The translations under genes were made by a program, and so were the position numbers. A stretch of 64,000 nucleotides of DNA from Phytopythium helicoides (Eukaryota; Oomycota; Peronosporomycetes; Pythiales; Pythiaceae): assembly GCA_024867545.1 (NCBI GenBank), contig JANFNE010000065.1:221413-285412 (forward strand), given 5' to 3'. A model generated the notes under the pieces. It worked only from the letters and a program-made list of their open reading frames with translations, was not told the DNA's origin and made no database searches. This document shows positions 41,057 through 51,001 of this stretch, in pieces; positions within the stretch are counted from its first letter, which is position 1; every line of letters begins with the position of its first letter.

Positions 41057-44000
41057 CTACCGCCCGGGAGCCATGAGCATGGCGTCGATGGCGGTGGAAG
41101 GCACGTCTGACCGCTCCTCCAGAATGCTGATGGAGCCCGAACGTTGCCCTTGACGACCCTTGTGCAACTGGCGACGAGCCTCAGTCTGCCGTGCAGCCGC
41201 CTCGAAGTCGCCATCTTCGTTGATAATCCCGATCACGTGCTGCTGGGGTGCGAACGTGGGAGATCGCTGAGGTGCTGTTCCCCACGTGCGCGTCGACGAC
41301 ATGTCACGCTCATCATCGGAGCTCGATCCGCCGTTATAGTAGGCACCGCCACCGCGAGAACTCATACTGTTCACGTACTCAGTCCCATCGAGGTCGTCCA
41401 GGTCGTCATCGTCAAAATCACCGGCATGATACGACAGCGCATCCAGGTCGTCGTCGTCCAATTCGTCGTCCGAGACGCGGCCAACGATAGATGAAAAGTT
41501 GCCAATAATCGACTGCGACAAGCTCCAATCCGACGCAACGCCTCGAGACGAACCCGTCGGACGCAGCGATGCAGCGCGTGTCGAAGTAGGAGTAGCATCC
41601 ACAAATGACTGAGACAAACGCGGCAAGCCAAAGCCTGTGATATCACCTCCTCGTGCGCTAGCCATATTGAAAGCGTGGCTGGTGTGCGTCGGAGAGCTCA
41701 TGCGCCGCTGTCGACGGCGCAAGGACGCCATCGAGTAGTTCTGGTTCTGGGACAGTAGGATCGGGTCAGTTTCTTCAGCCGTGTCCTCGTTGAAGCTGTC
41801 ACGCAGGTTGCGGAACCCGCCGCGCAAAGCTGTCGAATGCCCGCTCGTGTTCTCGACGCCAACAAAGCTCCGGAACGACTGCGCCGAGTACATGGATGTG
41901 GCATTGTCGTCGTCTGCACTATGGCTGTCGTAATATTCGTCCTCTCCAACTGCGGCTGTTGAGAGTGGCGGCAACTGCATACGCATCGAGTACTGCTGCT
42001 GCTCTTGTTGCCGCGTGTCAACGGTGATACCGTATACTTCCTCGCGCACAGCATCGAGCAGATGAGCAAGGGATCGATCGAAGCCCATCATGTCGCCTTT
42101 GGAGAAGAAGTGGAAAAACTCGCTGCGTGCAAGCGAGTACTTCACGTCAAGCGAGAATTCTAGTCGGTCCACGACGACAGGAAGGATCTTTTTGCCCTTG
42201 TCCTCGGCAAACGCGAGCTGATCGCGCACAAGCTCGCTAGCGAGAGTCTTCTCCGAAACAAGTAGCACAAAGGCCGAGCACTTGAGGATCGCTTCCTTGG
42301 CCTCGTGGATGCGCCGTGATAAATCCTCTTCGCGATGATGGTGGTGATGGCCACTGCCACTCATCGTTGTGGCCCCGAAGTTCCGGCCACCACTAGAGCT
42401 TAGCGCGCTCGATGCGTCCGTGTCAGTAGTATCTTGGCGTGCAAGCAGATGTTTGCGGTCAACAAAGCACCGGAGCCCACCCTCGCGGCACAGCTCCACA
42501 CAAAGCTTACGGACGAACCGCTGGTGATAATCGCCATGGCAAATGAACACGAACTGTTCGCCGCCAGCGGCAGCTGTCGCGAGCTCTTGATAGGACTCGA
42601 CAATGCTTTCGCTCACGTACGGGTTCTCGGGGTCAGAATTGCTTGAGCCACTTGTCTTGCGCTTTCCGTTCGCGCGGTCCTTTTTGCTATCGTCCCGCAA
42701 CTCGGCCAGGTTCGGCTTGTGGAAGTAATATCCCCCCGTATCCATAACAATGCTATCGGACACAGCGTACGCATCATCGTTCATGCTGCTCACGCTGCTC
42801 GCACTGCTTACGCGCCTGGTATTTCCTGAGCTGAAGTCGAAGTTGAGTCGCCGACCACCACGTCCACTCGGATACCCGTTGCTGCCCACGGAACGAATTG
42901 ATCGACTAGAACCGCCAACGCGATGGCGAGGTCCGCGGCTATTGCCAATCGGCGCGAGTCCAGGAAACTCGCCATTCATTAGTGCCGGTGTGTCCATCAG
43001 CCCAAATGATGACCTGGACGAGTCAAACACACTCTCGTTCTGGCCCGTGAAGTCGCCGACACCGCCCCCACCCATCCCGGTCGCAGACATCTCCAGTGCG
43101 TGCTCATCGAACCGATTCTGGCTCCCATAATCGCCGAGCAGGTGCTTGGAGCTATTACCACCACTTTTGTGAGTCATACCCGACGCAACATGGTGAAGCT
43201 TCCACCGCTTGCTGCCAGATGAGCTCATCGCTAAATGCTGCTGAATCGTTTCCTGGCGTCTCAAATAGTGGTTGCGCTTCATGTCCCCCACCTTGCGCTT
43301 CTCAATCTCGTCTCGCAGTCCGTCTAACAGCATCGTCAGCTGATTCTTGTATGCTTCTTCGTCGTAAGTGTACCGCACGGCGGTCGTTTTGCCACCACCT
43401 TCCTTGTCTCCATCGACAACTACGTGCTCAACGCTCGTGATGGCCGGCTCGAAAGGCACGAGCTGTCTGGTGTACAAGTACACTTGAAGCTCCTCGGAGA
43501 TGGTTGCACGTTCTGTGGAGAGCGCAAGAATCGGAGTACCGACCTGCTTGGCGAGCGCGAGTTCTTTCAGACACCACTCTGATTGAGCGTAGTCTTCGGT
43601 CAGCACACATAGTACAACAGCAGCGTTGGTGATGCCTCGAGCAATCTCCTCTCGCCACACAGAGCCACCGCCGATGCCGCTTGGGTCCATCAGGTCTAGC
43701 CAAACGGTGATGTTGGCTGCCTCGAGCGACTTGCGAAGCTTGAGCGCAAACTCCTTGTGTGAGTGCGTGTAGCTGATCATCACATCTCGGTGACCTGCCG
43801 CGCGCTTGAGCGCGAACTGGAGCTGTGTGGACGTTGTACAGTCGATGGCTCGCAAACCTTCACGGTTCATTCGCATCATGTCACTGCCGAGACTCAGCAG
43901 CGAGAGAGCTGTCTGTAGATCCTCCAGCTTGACAGCAAGGTGAAGTGCTGTATCTCCTGTTGACGCTAGCGGAAAGTTGATGTCACCGCCTGCACCTGTC

Positions 44001-46252
44001 AGCGCAGCAAACATCTCGCGCGTGGTGCCTCCAGCGCATGCAGCACAGAGAATCGGCGTCATGCCACTTTCATCAACCGCGTTCGGGTCCGTCACACTGG
44101 AACTGGATCCATTTCGAGAACGAGATAAGAGAGTGCGCACCACATCAACGCGGTTGACACGAGCGGCCCAATGCAGTGGCGTTCGTCCTCGAGCATCTGG
44201 GAAGTTGGGGTCTGCACCAGCGTCCAGCAAGATCTCGACGGCATCGACAGAACCATTCACCGCTGCCCAGTGCAGCGGCGTGCGCTTGTTTAGCCCAACG
44301 TACCCGAGCTCGCCAAGGCAGTCTGGGTTGACTTTTTTCCGCAGGAACGACCGAATCATAACGACATCGTTGCGGGCGGCGGCAGCGTGTAGCGGTGTGA
44401 GCGCCACATCGCCACCCCAGTCCTCGAGCACCTGCGCAACAGCGTAGTTTCCTCGTAGGTAGGCTAGTTGGAGTACTGTAAGCGTGTTCATATGACCCGG
44501 ATCGGGAATGGCAAGGTGGTTGGCGCCGTAAATGAGCAGGACACGCACGATCTCTGGGTTGTCGGCGAGGAAAAGCGGTGGGAGTTTGTGCTCGACGCGA
44601 TAGGACGATTTGGAGCACAAGTTGACATCTGCGCCATGGTCAAGCAACCAACGCACGGCTTCGAGGCGTCCAGTTGATACAGCACAGTGCAGAGGAGTAA
44701 CGAGCGTCGTCTTGAACATTGAGGATGCATATGCTTCGTCAGCGGACACGACCGGCTTCGGGATGAGGAACCGTGCAAAGTACCAAAACAAGTCGCCCGT
44801 GCTCAGCCGAACACGAGAAACCTTGTCAAAAGCGTTGACGTTGAGGCCGCCAACTCGCAGCAGCAAATCCATAGCCGCAAGGTTGCCTTGGTACGCGGCG
44901 ACGTGAAGCGGATTCTTCCGCGCAAAGCCGAACACGCCAAATACCATGGATGGATCGGCATACAGCTCATTGGCAAAGTTGGGGCCGAGGTGCGTTCGAG
45001 CCACACGCAACGAACGCCGTAGCAGCCGCAGATCTCCGAGCTGGGCACCTCGAAAGAGCCGTTTGCGCACATCCTGGATGAGCTGGGACCTAGACGGCAG
45101 CGATGGCGGCGGAAGGATCACAGGGTTGATTACCTCAGCATCGTTATTTTTTCCCGACTTGTTCTTGCCGTCGCCGGACGCCTGCCACGCAAGCTGCTCT
45201 CGGCGTCGACGTCTGCGGCGCTTGGAGCGCAGGACGTGAGCCTTGACGTCGCCCGTCTGGTCGCTCTCCTTGAAGGCGCCAAGCTGCATCTTGAGGTGTT
45301 CGCGGAAGCGTGCGAAGCATCGAATGACGACGAAAAGCATAATAAAGACGAACGCCGCGCCGAAGCAAAAGACGTAGACGACGGCGTTGCCGTCGCAGTC
45401 GGCGAAGAGCCGGCCGCTGGTGAAGAAGTAGATGAAGAAGCCCGAGAGCAGCCCCATGTAAATGAATATGATGACACCGACGAGCTCGCAGAACTGCAGG
45501 AAGATGGTGCGCTTGACCTTCTGCAGGCGTCCGCCGCGGTCGATGCGCTGCTCTCGCTTGAATGGCTCGAACGCGCGTAGTCCGGATGCCGGGAGTCCTA
45601 GCACGAGCACTGCCGGGAAGATGTGGTACACTAGCGAGGACAGCGCGACGGTGGTTCTGCAGCTGTGCTCGTGCTTGGCGAGCATCTCCAGTAGCATGGG
45701 TACCCACAGCCCTCCCCTGTCGATGGGTCTGTCCCTCCTGTAGAAGTAGAAGAAGGCGAGCGCGACGATGTCGACGGCGACGACAAACTGCGACGCGCGC
45801 AGCAGGCGCACCGAGAAGTACGAGTTGAGCTGGAACTGTCCGTTGAGGAAGGAGTTTGGCAGCAGCAGCTGCTGCTTGTCGCCGCCCGTCCTCACGTGCA
45901 CGCTGGCGTGCTCCGGCCGCTGCTGCATGGAGCTCAGGTGCTCCGTGGCTCCCTCGGCCTCGTTGTCGTCGCTGTCCCCTCCGCTTCGGCTCCGCTCGGC
46001 CGCCTGGATCTCCCTCGCCACCACGTCGGCCCCGCTGGGCCTGGGCGCCAGCGACCGCCGCGCCAGCGCCACCTCGATCTCCATGTCCACCGCGCGCGCG
46101 TCCTCCATCTCGCGCTCGCCCTGGTCGCTGTCGAACGTCTCCTGAGCGCGCAACTCGCGCGGCTTGACGGGCGTCTGCAGCCGCGCGTAGCCCGCGGTCT
46201 GCGCCTGCGCCTGCGCCTCGGGGGCCGGCGCCTCGGGGGCCTCCGCCTGCAT
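41057..46252 (-). CDS. Four-TM ankyrin double-TIR protein, copy 2, 1731 aa
   Basis: This is one exon from the ATG at 46252 (MQAEAPEAPAPEAQ); the frame stays open upstream but without conserved content. The Glu/Ala-rich start is followed by four hydrophobic segments, the first two near 155-172 and 200-222. Ankyrin repeats follow (TPLHCAVSTGRLEAV, TPLHWAAVNGSVDAV). The first TIR begins RDVMISYTHSHKEFALKL and keeps SEWCLKEL. A Ser/Gly-rich linker of about 300 residues comes before the second TIR (FVFICHGDYHQRFVRKL), which again has LVRDQ in place of WxxxE. The tail is long and acidic/Ser-rich with an Asp run. Compared with copy 1 it has the same order but a longer linker and tail. Its 5' 690 bases are the starting point of the tandem array that follows. 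Confidence 0.9.
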   Translation of the reverse strand: MQAEAPEAPAPEAQAQAQTAGYARLQTPVKPRELRAQETFDSDQGEREMEDARAVDMEIEVALARRSLAPRPSGADVVAREIQAAERSRSGGDSDDNEAEGATEHLSSMQQRPEHASVHVRTGGDKQQLLLPNSFLNGQFQLNSYFSVRLLRASQFVVAVDIVALAFFYFYRRDRPIDRGGLWVPMLLEMLAKHEHSCRTTVALSSLVYHIFPAVLVLGLPASGLRAFEPFKREQRIDRGGRLQKVKRTIFLQFCELVGVIIFIYMGLLSGFFIYFFTSGRLFADCDGNAVVYVFCFGAAFVFIMLFVVIRCFARFREHLKMQLGAFKESDQTGDVKAHVLRSKRRRRRRREQLAWQASGDGKNKSGKNNDAEVINPVILPPPSLPSRSQLIQDVRKRLFRGAQLGDLRLLRRSLRVARTHLGPNFANELYADPSMVFGVFGFARKNPLHVAAYQGNLAAMDLLLRVGGLNVNAFDKVSRVRLSTGDLFWYFARFLIPKPVVSADEAYASSMFKTTLVTPLHCAVSTGRLEAVRWLLDHGADVNLCSKSSYRVEHKLPPLFLADNPEIVRVLLIYGANHLAIPDPGHMNTLTVLQLAYLRGNYAVAQVLEDWGGDVALTPLHAAAARNDVVMIRSFLRKKVNPDCLGELGYVGLNKRTPLHWAAVNGSVDAVEILLDAGADPNFPDARGRTPLHWAARVNRVDVVRTLLSRSRNGSSSSVTDPNAVDESGMTPILCAACAGGTTREMFAALTGAGGDINFPLASTGDTALHLAVKLEDLQTALSLLSLGSDMMRMNREGLRAIDCTTSTQLQFALKRAAGHRDVMISYTHSHKEFALKLRKSLEAANITVWLDLMDPSGIGGGSVWREEIARGITNAAVVLCVLTEDYAQSEWCLKELALAKQVGTPILALSTERATISEELQVYLYTRQLVPFEPAITSVEHVVVDGDKEGGGKTTAVRYTYDEEAYKNQLTMLLDGLRDEIEKRKVGDMKRNHYLRRQETIQQHLAMSSSGSKRWKLHHVASGMTHKSGGNSSKHLLGDYGSQNRFDEHALEMSATGMGGGGVGDFTGQNESVFDSSRSSFGLMDTPALMNGEFPGLAPIGNSRGPRHRVGGSSRSIRSVGSNGYPSGRGGRRLNFDFSSGNTRRVSSASSVSSMNDDAYAVSDSIVMDTGGYYFHKPNLAELRDDSKKDRANGKRKTSGSSNSDPENPYVSESIVESYQELATAAAGGEQFVFICHGDYHQRFVRKLCVELCREGGLRCFVDRKHLLARQDTTDTDASSALSSSGGRNFGATTMSGSGHHHHHREEDLSRRIHEAKEAILKCSAFVLLVSEKTLASELVRDQLAFAEDKGKKILPVVVDRLEFSLDVKYSLARSEFFHFFSKGDMMGFDRSLAHLLDAVREEVYGITVDTRQQEQQQYSMRMQLPPLSTAAVGEDEYYDSHSADDDNATSMYSAQSFRSFVGVENTSGHSTALRGGFRNLRDSFNEDTAEETDPILLSQNQNYSMASLRRRQRRMSSPTHTSHAFNMASARGGDITGFGLPRLSQSFVDATPTSTRAASLRPTGSSRGVASDWSLSQSIIGNFSSIVGRVSDDELDDDDLDALSYHAGDFDDDDLDDLDGTEYVNSMSSRGGGAYYNGGSSSDDERDMSSTRTWGTAPQRSPTFAPQQHVIGIINEDGDFEAAARQTEARRQLHKGRQGQRSGSISILEERSDVPSTAIDAMLMAPGR

Positions 46253-46881
46253 GCGGAGCGCCGCGTTGCTGCTTGGAACGTGGCGCGCGACCTGCCGACA
46301 CTTAGCGCGCCATGTAAAAGCGCGAATGACTTGGCATGAGTATGGAGCGCAAAGGTGGCGGTTGACAGGGGGGAATGGAGGGTTTTTAGCCAATGAGAGG
46401 GAGGGAAGGAGGGGTTTGGACCAATCAGAGGAGAGGATGGAACGAGCGCATCGCCACACCTTCGACAGTTTTCCACTTGGGCTCAGTATGCGGACAGGGA
46501 GTCAGCAGCAGCTTCCGGCTGGACACATGGCGAGGCTTGACGTGCACCACACGAGGCGAAGACGAGGCTGACATGACAGCCGTCAGCAGCTGGAAAGGGG
46601 AGACACGTTATCAAAGCCGACATTCATGGCTGCACATGGTGACAGCGGCGGCGAGCTGTCTGGAGCAGCAGCGAAGCCTCACGGCTGAGAGAGATTGATG
46701 TCGGTATCTATCTGCATGACCGACTGGGATGAGAAGGCGGTGGAAGTTCTCGCGTGGGTTCTGATGTGGGCGTGGGGATGAGAGGGCGATTTGGTCCGAG
46801 ACGGGTGGAGTAGAAGCGTCATGCGTTCCTGGACGATCGATCCGTGGATTTGGATTTGGAGCAATAGATCGCTCGATGGGT

Positions 46882-47094
46882 TCAAGCTTTCAGCGGAGTG
46901 TGCTCTAGCGTGGCTACCTTAACTTGGACACGTCGCGCTTGACACCATTCGTGGCCGATCATCCCTGTCACTGACTTGATGGACTCCGGTGTCACCGCGG
47001 CGAAGACCTTGGAAGGATCTGGAAGCTGGATGCGTGGCCCCGGGTCGTGAGCCGCGAAGTGCGGCCGCTTGGAATCCACCTTGCAAATAATCAA
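46882..47094 (-). CDS. Possible orphan exon present only in unit 1
   Basis: Behind a good acceptor (ttcttctccgcag, about 47095-47107 on the minus strand) lies an open stretch with natural-looking protein: IICKVDSKRPHFAAHDPGPR, IQLPDPSKVFAAVTPESIKS, VTGMIGHEWCQARRVQVKV, stop at 46882. The other frames are poorer. No upstream exon in a matching phase was found, and the segment is deleted from unit 2. It may be a stranded exon of a host gene; the family is unknown. Confidence 0.35.
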   Translation of the reverse strand: MIICKVDSKRPHFAAHDPGPRIQLPDPSKVFAAVTPESIKSVTGMIGHEWCQARRVQVKVATLEHTPLKA

Positions 47095-47637
47095 CTGCGG
47101 AGAAGAATCGAATGCGACTCGCTCGGGCAGCTTTCACCTACGGCCCCGACATTCAGATGGAATCCAAGGCGCTACCAATGAGCTCTCATCAAGCCTTCTA
47201 CGCGACCGAGGAATCCAGCAGCGTCTTTGAGTCCTCTAGTTAGTCTTCAAGACGCTCGGTTCCTTGCTGGGTTCCTGGCACTCCATGCTAACAAGAAACA
47301 AGCGTGTCGTGCAGAGATTATTATCACTTAGCAGTTCATGCGCTTATGTCATATGATACGGAGTTGGGAGCCAAGCAAAACATGGGTCAGAATAGAACAG
47401 AGAATACTAGAGATGTGCATTTAATTGCTTGGGTCTATCTCAAAGCAACCAAGCAACAAATGAACTTGACAGCCTCATGTTCCAATTCCGCATCGACTGC
47501 ATCAATATGCACTTACACCTGGCGTAGCAGTGCTTTCAAGACAGTAACGAATTGGAGGAAATGAAAGAGCTTTGAAAGAAGACATTCCGAATAAGGAAAC
47601 GCTACCAAACCTTGACAGCTCCACTTTCGTCCTAGGT

Positions 47638-47880
47638 GCAGCGGAGCCCGGCCGACCGGCGGGTGTACAACTATTTAGCGTAAACCCACCGAAGTCATTC
47701 ATTGATGTTGATCCTATCCATTCGTCCATGTTTGCTTTTTCCTCAAGCAGACCATCAAGCGGGAACCACGCACCTCATTGTGAACCGAGGCTAATATCAA
47801 ACCAGAAGCAAGGTCACCTTCATCAAATCGTCCAGAATTTCATCACGTTCTTTGCTGCGTTTTCATTTCAACGATAGCCC
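47638..47880 (+). pseudogene. Inverted fragment of the cullin 3' end
   Basis: The plus strand carries the last codons of the cullin ([11 protein letters not shown], stop) and its downstream flank. It is the mirror image of 53782-54025. It is the outer end of the left arm of the A/B palindrome and shows that the palindrome formed after the element had joined the cullin. Confidence 0.8.
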
Positions 47881-48033
47881 GCACCAATAATCGAACTCGG
47901 CGTTTAGCGCTTCAATTCCGCAACACAGAACACTTCCAAAATAGAGGAATTGAAAGAACTTTGAAAGAAGACATTCAGAATAAGGAAACGCTACCACCAA
48001 CCTTGACAACTCCACTTTTGTCCTAGGTCCTCC

Positions 48034-50664
48034 CTACGCCTCACCTTCCTCGCTTTTCTCAACCTCGCGACTCGGAAGCAAATCAAACAACACAGATGCC
48101 GTCTCAGTAGCTCCCTTGCGTGGCAAAACACTCGATAAACGCATGCGAGCTGCCTTGTCCTCATAGCGTGCATTCAGATCGGCCTCCACTTTTGTCTTGC
48201 CGTCCCACCACGCCAAGTTGGCAAGCGTCCTCAGCTCTTTCATTGTTGGAGACGCCAAAAAAGACCACGAATACCCCCATTGCTCTGCGTCTGGGGCGAA
48301 CATCCCTCGAACACACAGCGCAAAATCGTCGACCCGCACAGACGCACCCGTGTTGGTCCTCTTTCTCGTATTCGCCACTCCTGGCATCAACACACACTTG
48401 TTGGGGAATTGATCGGTCGCGCGCTCACGCAGACTCATATAAAGACGAATCATCTTGTTCACAGGAGTGAGATGAAGCGGATGTGCGCTGTCGAACACGT
48501 ACGAAGGAGACAAACAATGGAGTGCCGAATGAGGAAACCCACTGTCATGGTCAGCGCGATTCTTCACTTGCACCAGCACAAATGACACTTCTCTGTCGCG
48601 AAATATCGGGAGGAGCAAGTCGGCTCCCTTGTGGTTGTGTGGCATGATACCAGCTGCGCGGCGCTCCAACATCCTCCACAAAAAGTCGTCGGTTGGTAAC
48701 TTTGGCACGTCCACAAAGTGGCTATAGCCGATCTTCCACCCCTCCCATGTCTGCAGCCACGCTTCGCATTGTTCATGATAGTCTGGATCCTGGTTTGACT
48801 CGTCTGGCTTTTGCACTACCGACACACCATCACACAAAACCGCGTCTTGACCGATGAGCATGCGAATGAACTCCGGAACATCACAGAACTGACCAGCAAA
48901 CACAAACGCTTGCTCCTCTTCTCGCGTTCTCACGCCCTCTGCACGCATCATTGTCGCGTCCATCGCCAACAACAGAAAGATGCGAGCCACGAGTTCGCCG
49001 ATATTCCCCGCGTCAACCATTCCTTCGATCAGCATACTCTTGAACCGAGGCAAAAGGTGGGTAGTCAGCGCCGGTGGATCCAGCTGATACCAAATGCGCG
49101 ACGCACCGAACGTCAAGATCGGGTCCGACGAGTAGTTGGTGAGGTGCATGTCGTTCTTGTACCCGACGTAGTGGAGAACACTCATCAAGTCGGCAACCAT
49201 GCGAGAAGCCATCGGGTCTCTCTCTCGTGGACGCAATCCGGCTCGACAAAACAGTGCAGCTACGCCGTGGAGAGTGGTGTCGTTGTAGCTTTTATCCTCA
49301 TCAGCAGCTTCCCCGATCAGCAGCTTGGAAGAAGCAAATCGATTAAGGCTTTCCTTCCTCTCATCGAATGAGTCACCTCGCGATATCCCGTGCCACAGAG
49401 GACGACCGAGGGAAACAAGAGCCAACCAAACACGCTCTGGGTCCGTCTCCAGCACTCGGTCCATACTTGAAGTTCCATGAAATGGCGATGAAGGGAGCCG
49501 CATCATGACGTCCATCGTTTGCGTCAGGACGAACGGCGGGAACAAAAACGTATTTGGATCCCCTCGAGATGACGGATCATATCGAAGAGCTGGGGTGGAG
49601 TCGTGCACCATAGGCACTATAGGGCTTGTGTCGACAAGCACCGCGAAGACCATACCGTTGACAGCGTTGACTACGGGAGATCTGAATACCATCCTGAGCG
49701 CTCGTCGCAACATTCGAAACGAGTTGATTCTGTTCACATCCGTGACCTTCAACAGAGCTCGAGCCTCATCAATAGCCAACACGAGAACCGGCACTTTCGT
49801 CTTCGTACGCGTCTTGCTCGTTTCAATGTGTGGACGTTTGGAAGCTCTGGAGTCCGGTATTTGAGACGCACTTCGGACCAACAGCTCAAACTCTCCAGCC
49901 AGTCGCGTGTCAAGAGTCTGACCGTTTATCTTTGGGTTGGAGAAGAGATGCAGCCATTGCTGTGATGCTGTGGAGGGGTGGTCAATCGCATACTGGAACA
50001 GATCAGCGAGCTTGTTCTTGATATTGTTCTCCTCGCCAAAAGGATGGAAGAGCCAATTACCCAAATCGGGGGTTGCACACGGATACCCAGTCGATCCCAC
50101 GGGGTCACGTAGATTGACGTACAACACCTTCATGTCGAACTCGTAGCCACCGCTAGAGATTGTGTTGCCTTGTGCGGTGAACTCTGCGAGTCGCTGTAGC
50201 ACACGACTCTTGCCAAACCCCGAGCTTTGGGTTATCGTCGTGTAGGGAGACGTATAGGCGGAGGGAGACGCGCAGTAGGCAGCACAGCATCGAGCGAGAT
50301 GATCCCGAAAGAATGCGTCAGCTCCTTCAACGTACTGTTCTCGGAAGGCTTGTGCTGTCGTTCCAAAGGTGGAGTCGGGATCGACGCTAACAATCTGTTT
50401 GGTGTTGTGTAGGTTGAGTGCGGCGAATGCGGCTGCAACTACCTTCGGGCGAGCTTTCCTAGGTACGTTGAATCCCATATACGCGTCGGTAAAGGCAGCT
50501 CTGATCTCTTTTTTGACGGCTTCCGCGCCTTCAGCGAGTTTGATTTCCCTCTCGATGCTCGGTGACAGCTCACAATAGTCAACTTCGACACCTTCTTCGA
50601 TCAGAGAGTTGTAGACGGCAGCGGAGAGCACGTCAACGATGCCATGCTTCTTGATGGACTTCAT
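48034..50664 (-). CDS. P-loop NTPase / PD-(D/E)XK-like nuclease protein, gene A (Crinkler-type architecture)
   Basis: The protein has 876 residues from the ATG at 50664 (MKSIKKHGIVDVL). The frame stays open further upstream, but that extension is broken in the unit 2 copy, so it is leader. The N-terminal ~130 residues (LIEEGVEVDYCELSPSIER...) are a conserved helical header. Walker A-like SSGFGKSRVL lies near 147-156, and Walker B LVLAIDEA near 295-300. The C-terminal part has GADLLLPIF, then FVLVQVKNR, the D...QxK pattern of restriction-endonuclease-fold nucleases. This combination is published for eukaryotic effectors and selfish proteins derived from transposases, including oomycete Crinklers. 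No signal peptide, RxLR or LxLFLAK motif is seen. Unlike its siblings it has NHKG rather than NQSTRG before the nuclease motif and lacks two residues in the DFDRAHP stretch. It is head-to-head with B. Confidence 0.85.
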   Translation of the reverse strand: MKSIKKHGIVDVLSAAVYNSLIEEGVEVDYCELSPSIEREIKLAEGAEAVKKEIRAAFTDAYMGFNVPRKARPKVVAAAFAALNLHNTKQIVSVDPDSTFGTTAQAFREQYVEGADAFFRDHLARCCAAYCASPSAYTSPYTTITQSSGFGKSRVLQRLAEFTAQGNTISSGGYEFDMKVLYVNLRDPVGSTGYPCATPDLGNWLFHPFGEENNIKNKLADLFQYAIDHPSTASQQWLHLFSNPKINGQTLDTRLAGEFELLVRSASQIPDSRASKRPHIETSKTRTKTKVPVLVLAIDEARALLKVTDVNRINSFRMLRRALRMVFRSPVVNAVNGMVFAVLVDTSPIVPMVHDSTPALRYDPSSRGDPNTFLFPPFVLTQTMDVMMRLPSSPFHGTSSMDRVLETDPERVWLALVSLGRPLWHGISRGDSFDERKESLNRFASSKLLIGEAADEDKSYNDTTLHGVAALFCRAGLRPRERDPMASRMVADLMSVLHYVGYKNDMHLTNYSSDPILTFGASRIWYQLDPPALTTHLLPRFKSMLIEGMVDAGNIGELVARIFLLLAMDATMMRAEGVRTREEEQAFVFAGQFCDVPEFIRMLIGQDAVLCDGVSVVQKPDESNQDPDYHEQCEAWLQTWEGWKIGYSHFVDVPKLPTDDFLWRMLERRAAGIMPHNHKGADLLLPIFRDREVSFVLVQVKNRADHDSGFPHSALHCLSPSYVFDSAHPLHLTPVNKMIRLYMSLRERATDQFPNKCVLMPGVANTRKRTNTGASVRVDDFALCVRGMFAPDAEQWGYSWSFLASPTMKELRTLANLAWWDGKTKVEADLNARYEDKAARMRLSSVLPRKGATETASVLFDLLPSREVEKSEEGEA

Positions 50665-50944
50665 TTGGCCGCGGTCCCGGCGAGCGGTGCTGAGGAGAAG
50701 AATTTGCTTACTTGAATATGCCGACCTTTCGTGAGTGAAGTGAGGTTTTCGTGGAGAATTAACAAGAAAATACTGGCTCGGAAATCTCAAGTGAAAATGG
50801 TATTGAACTATTCTCTTCAATGCTTTCAAGATTGAGGTGACGATGACTGAAGCCGCGCGTTGCGCCGAAATCGAGTTTTGACGGAACAGTACTATTATCA
50901 ATCATCGACAGTTGTCATTCCTGCCTTGCTCGATCTCGTCCTAA

Positions 50945-50960
50945 TTGCATTCCCAAATCT
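50945..50960 (+). promoter_or_regulatory. Oomycete-type initiator plus flanking element upstream of gene B
   Basis: The sequence ttgcattcccaaatct, 42 bases before the gene B ATG, closely fits the described oomycete core promoter GCTCATTYYNCAWTTT: it keeps CATTCC, the A/W positions and the T-rich end. The same sequence precedes gene D. Position and spacing support it as the transcription start region. Confidence 0.6.
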
Positions 50961-51001
50961 GCGTCGAGAGAGAAAAGTCGAACTGCACCAACGCAAACAA
51001 A

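Larger units (their letters stand above)
46253..48033. other. Flank between TIR-ankyrin copy 2 and NTPase-nuclease gene A
   Basis: This includes the 5' region of the TIR-ankyrin gene, with two CCAAT boxes on the plus strand (46388 and 46420). It also holds a stretch duplicated at 55853-56470, the unit-1-only segment 46868-47290, a stretch shared with 56466-56760, and an inverted cullin 3' fragment. A border sequence (tgaaagaagacattc.gaataaggaaacgctacca) occurs twice in direct orientation, near 47570 and 47960. Confidence 0.6.
47638..50664 (-). repeat. Left arm of the A/B palindrome
   Basis: This arm contains gene A and its 3' flank and is the inverted counterpart of 51002-54025. The spacer of ~340 bases (50665-51001) holds both promoters. 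Arms of ~3 kb with a short spacer form a near-palindrome. The equivalent C arm in unit 2 lacks the outer cullin piece. Confidence 0.85.

Noticed and set aside
50665..50901. N-terminal extension of gene A (79 open codons upstream of MKSIKK, hydrophobic/basic)
   Set aside because: It looks a little like a leader peptide, but the same region in unit 2 is shifted out of frame by small insertions, and gene C starts at the matching MKSIKK. It is more likely 5' untranslated sequence.
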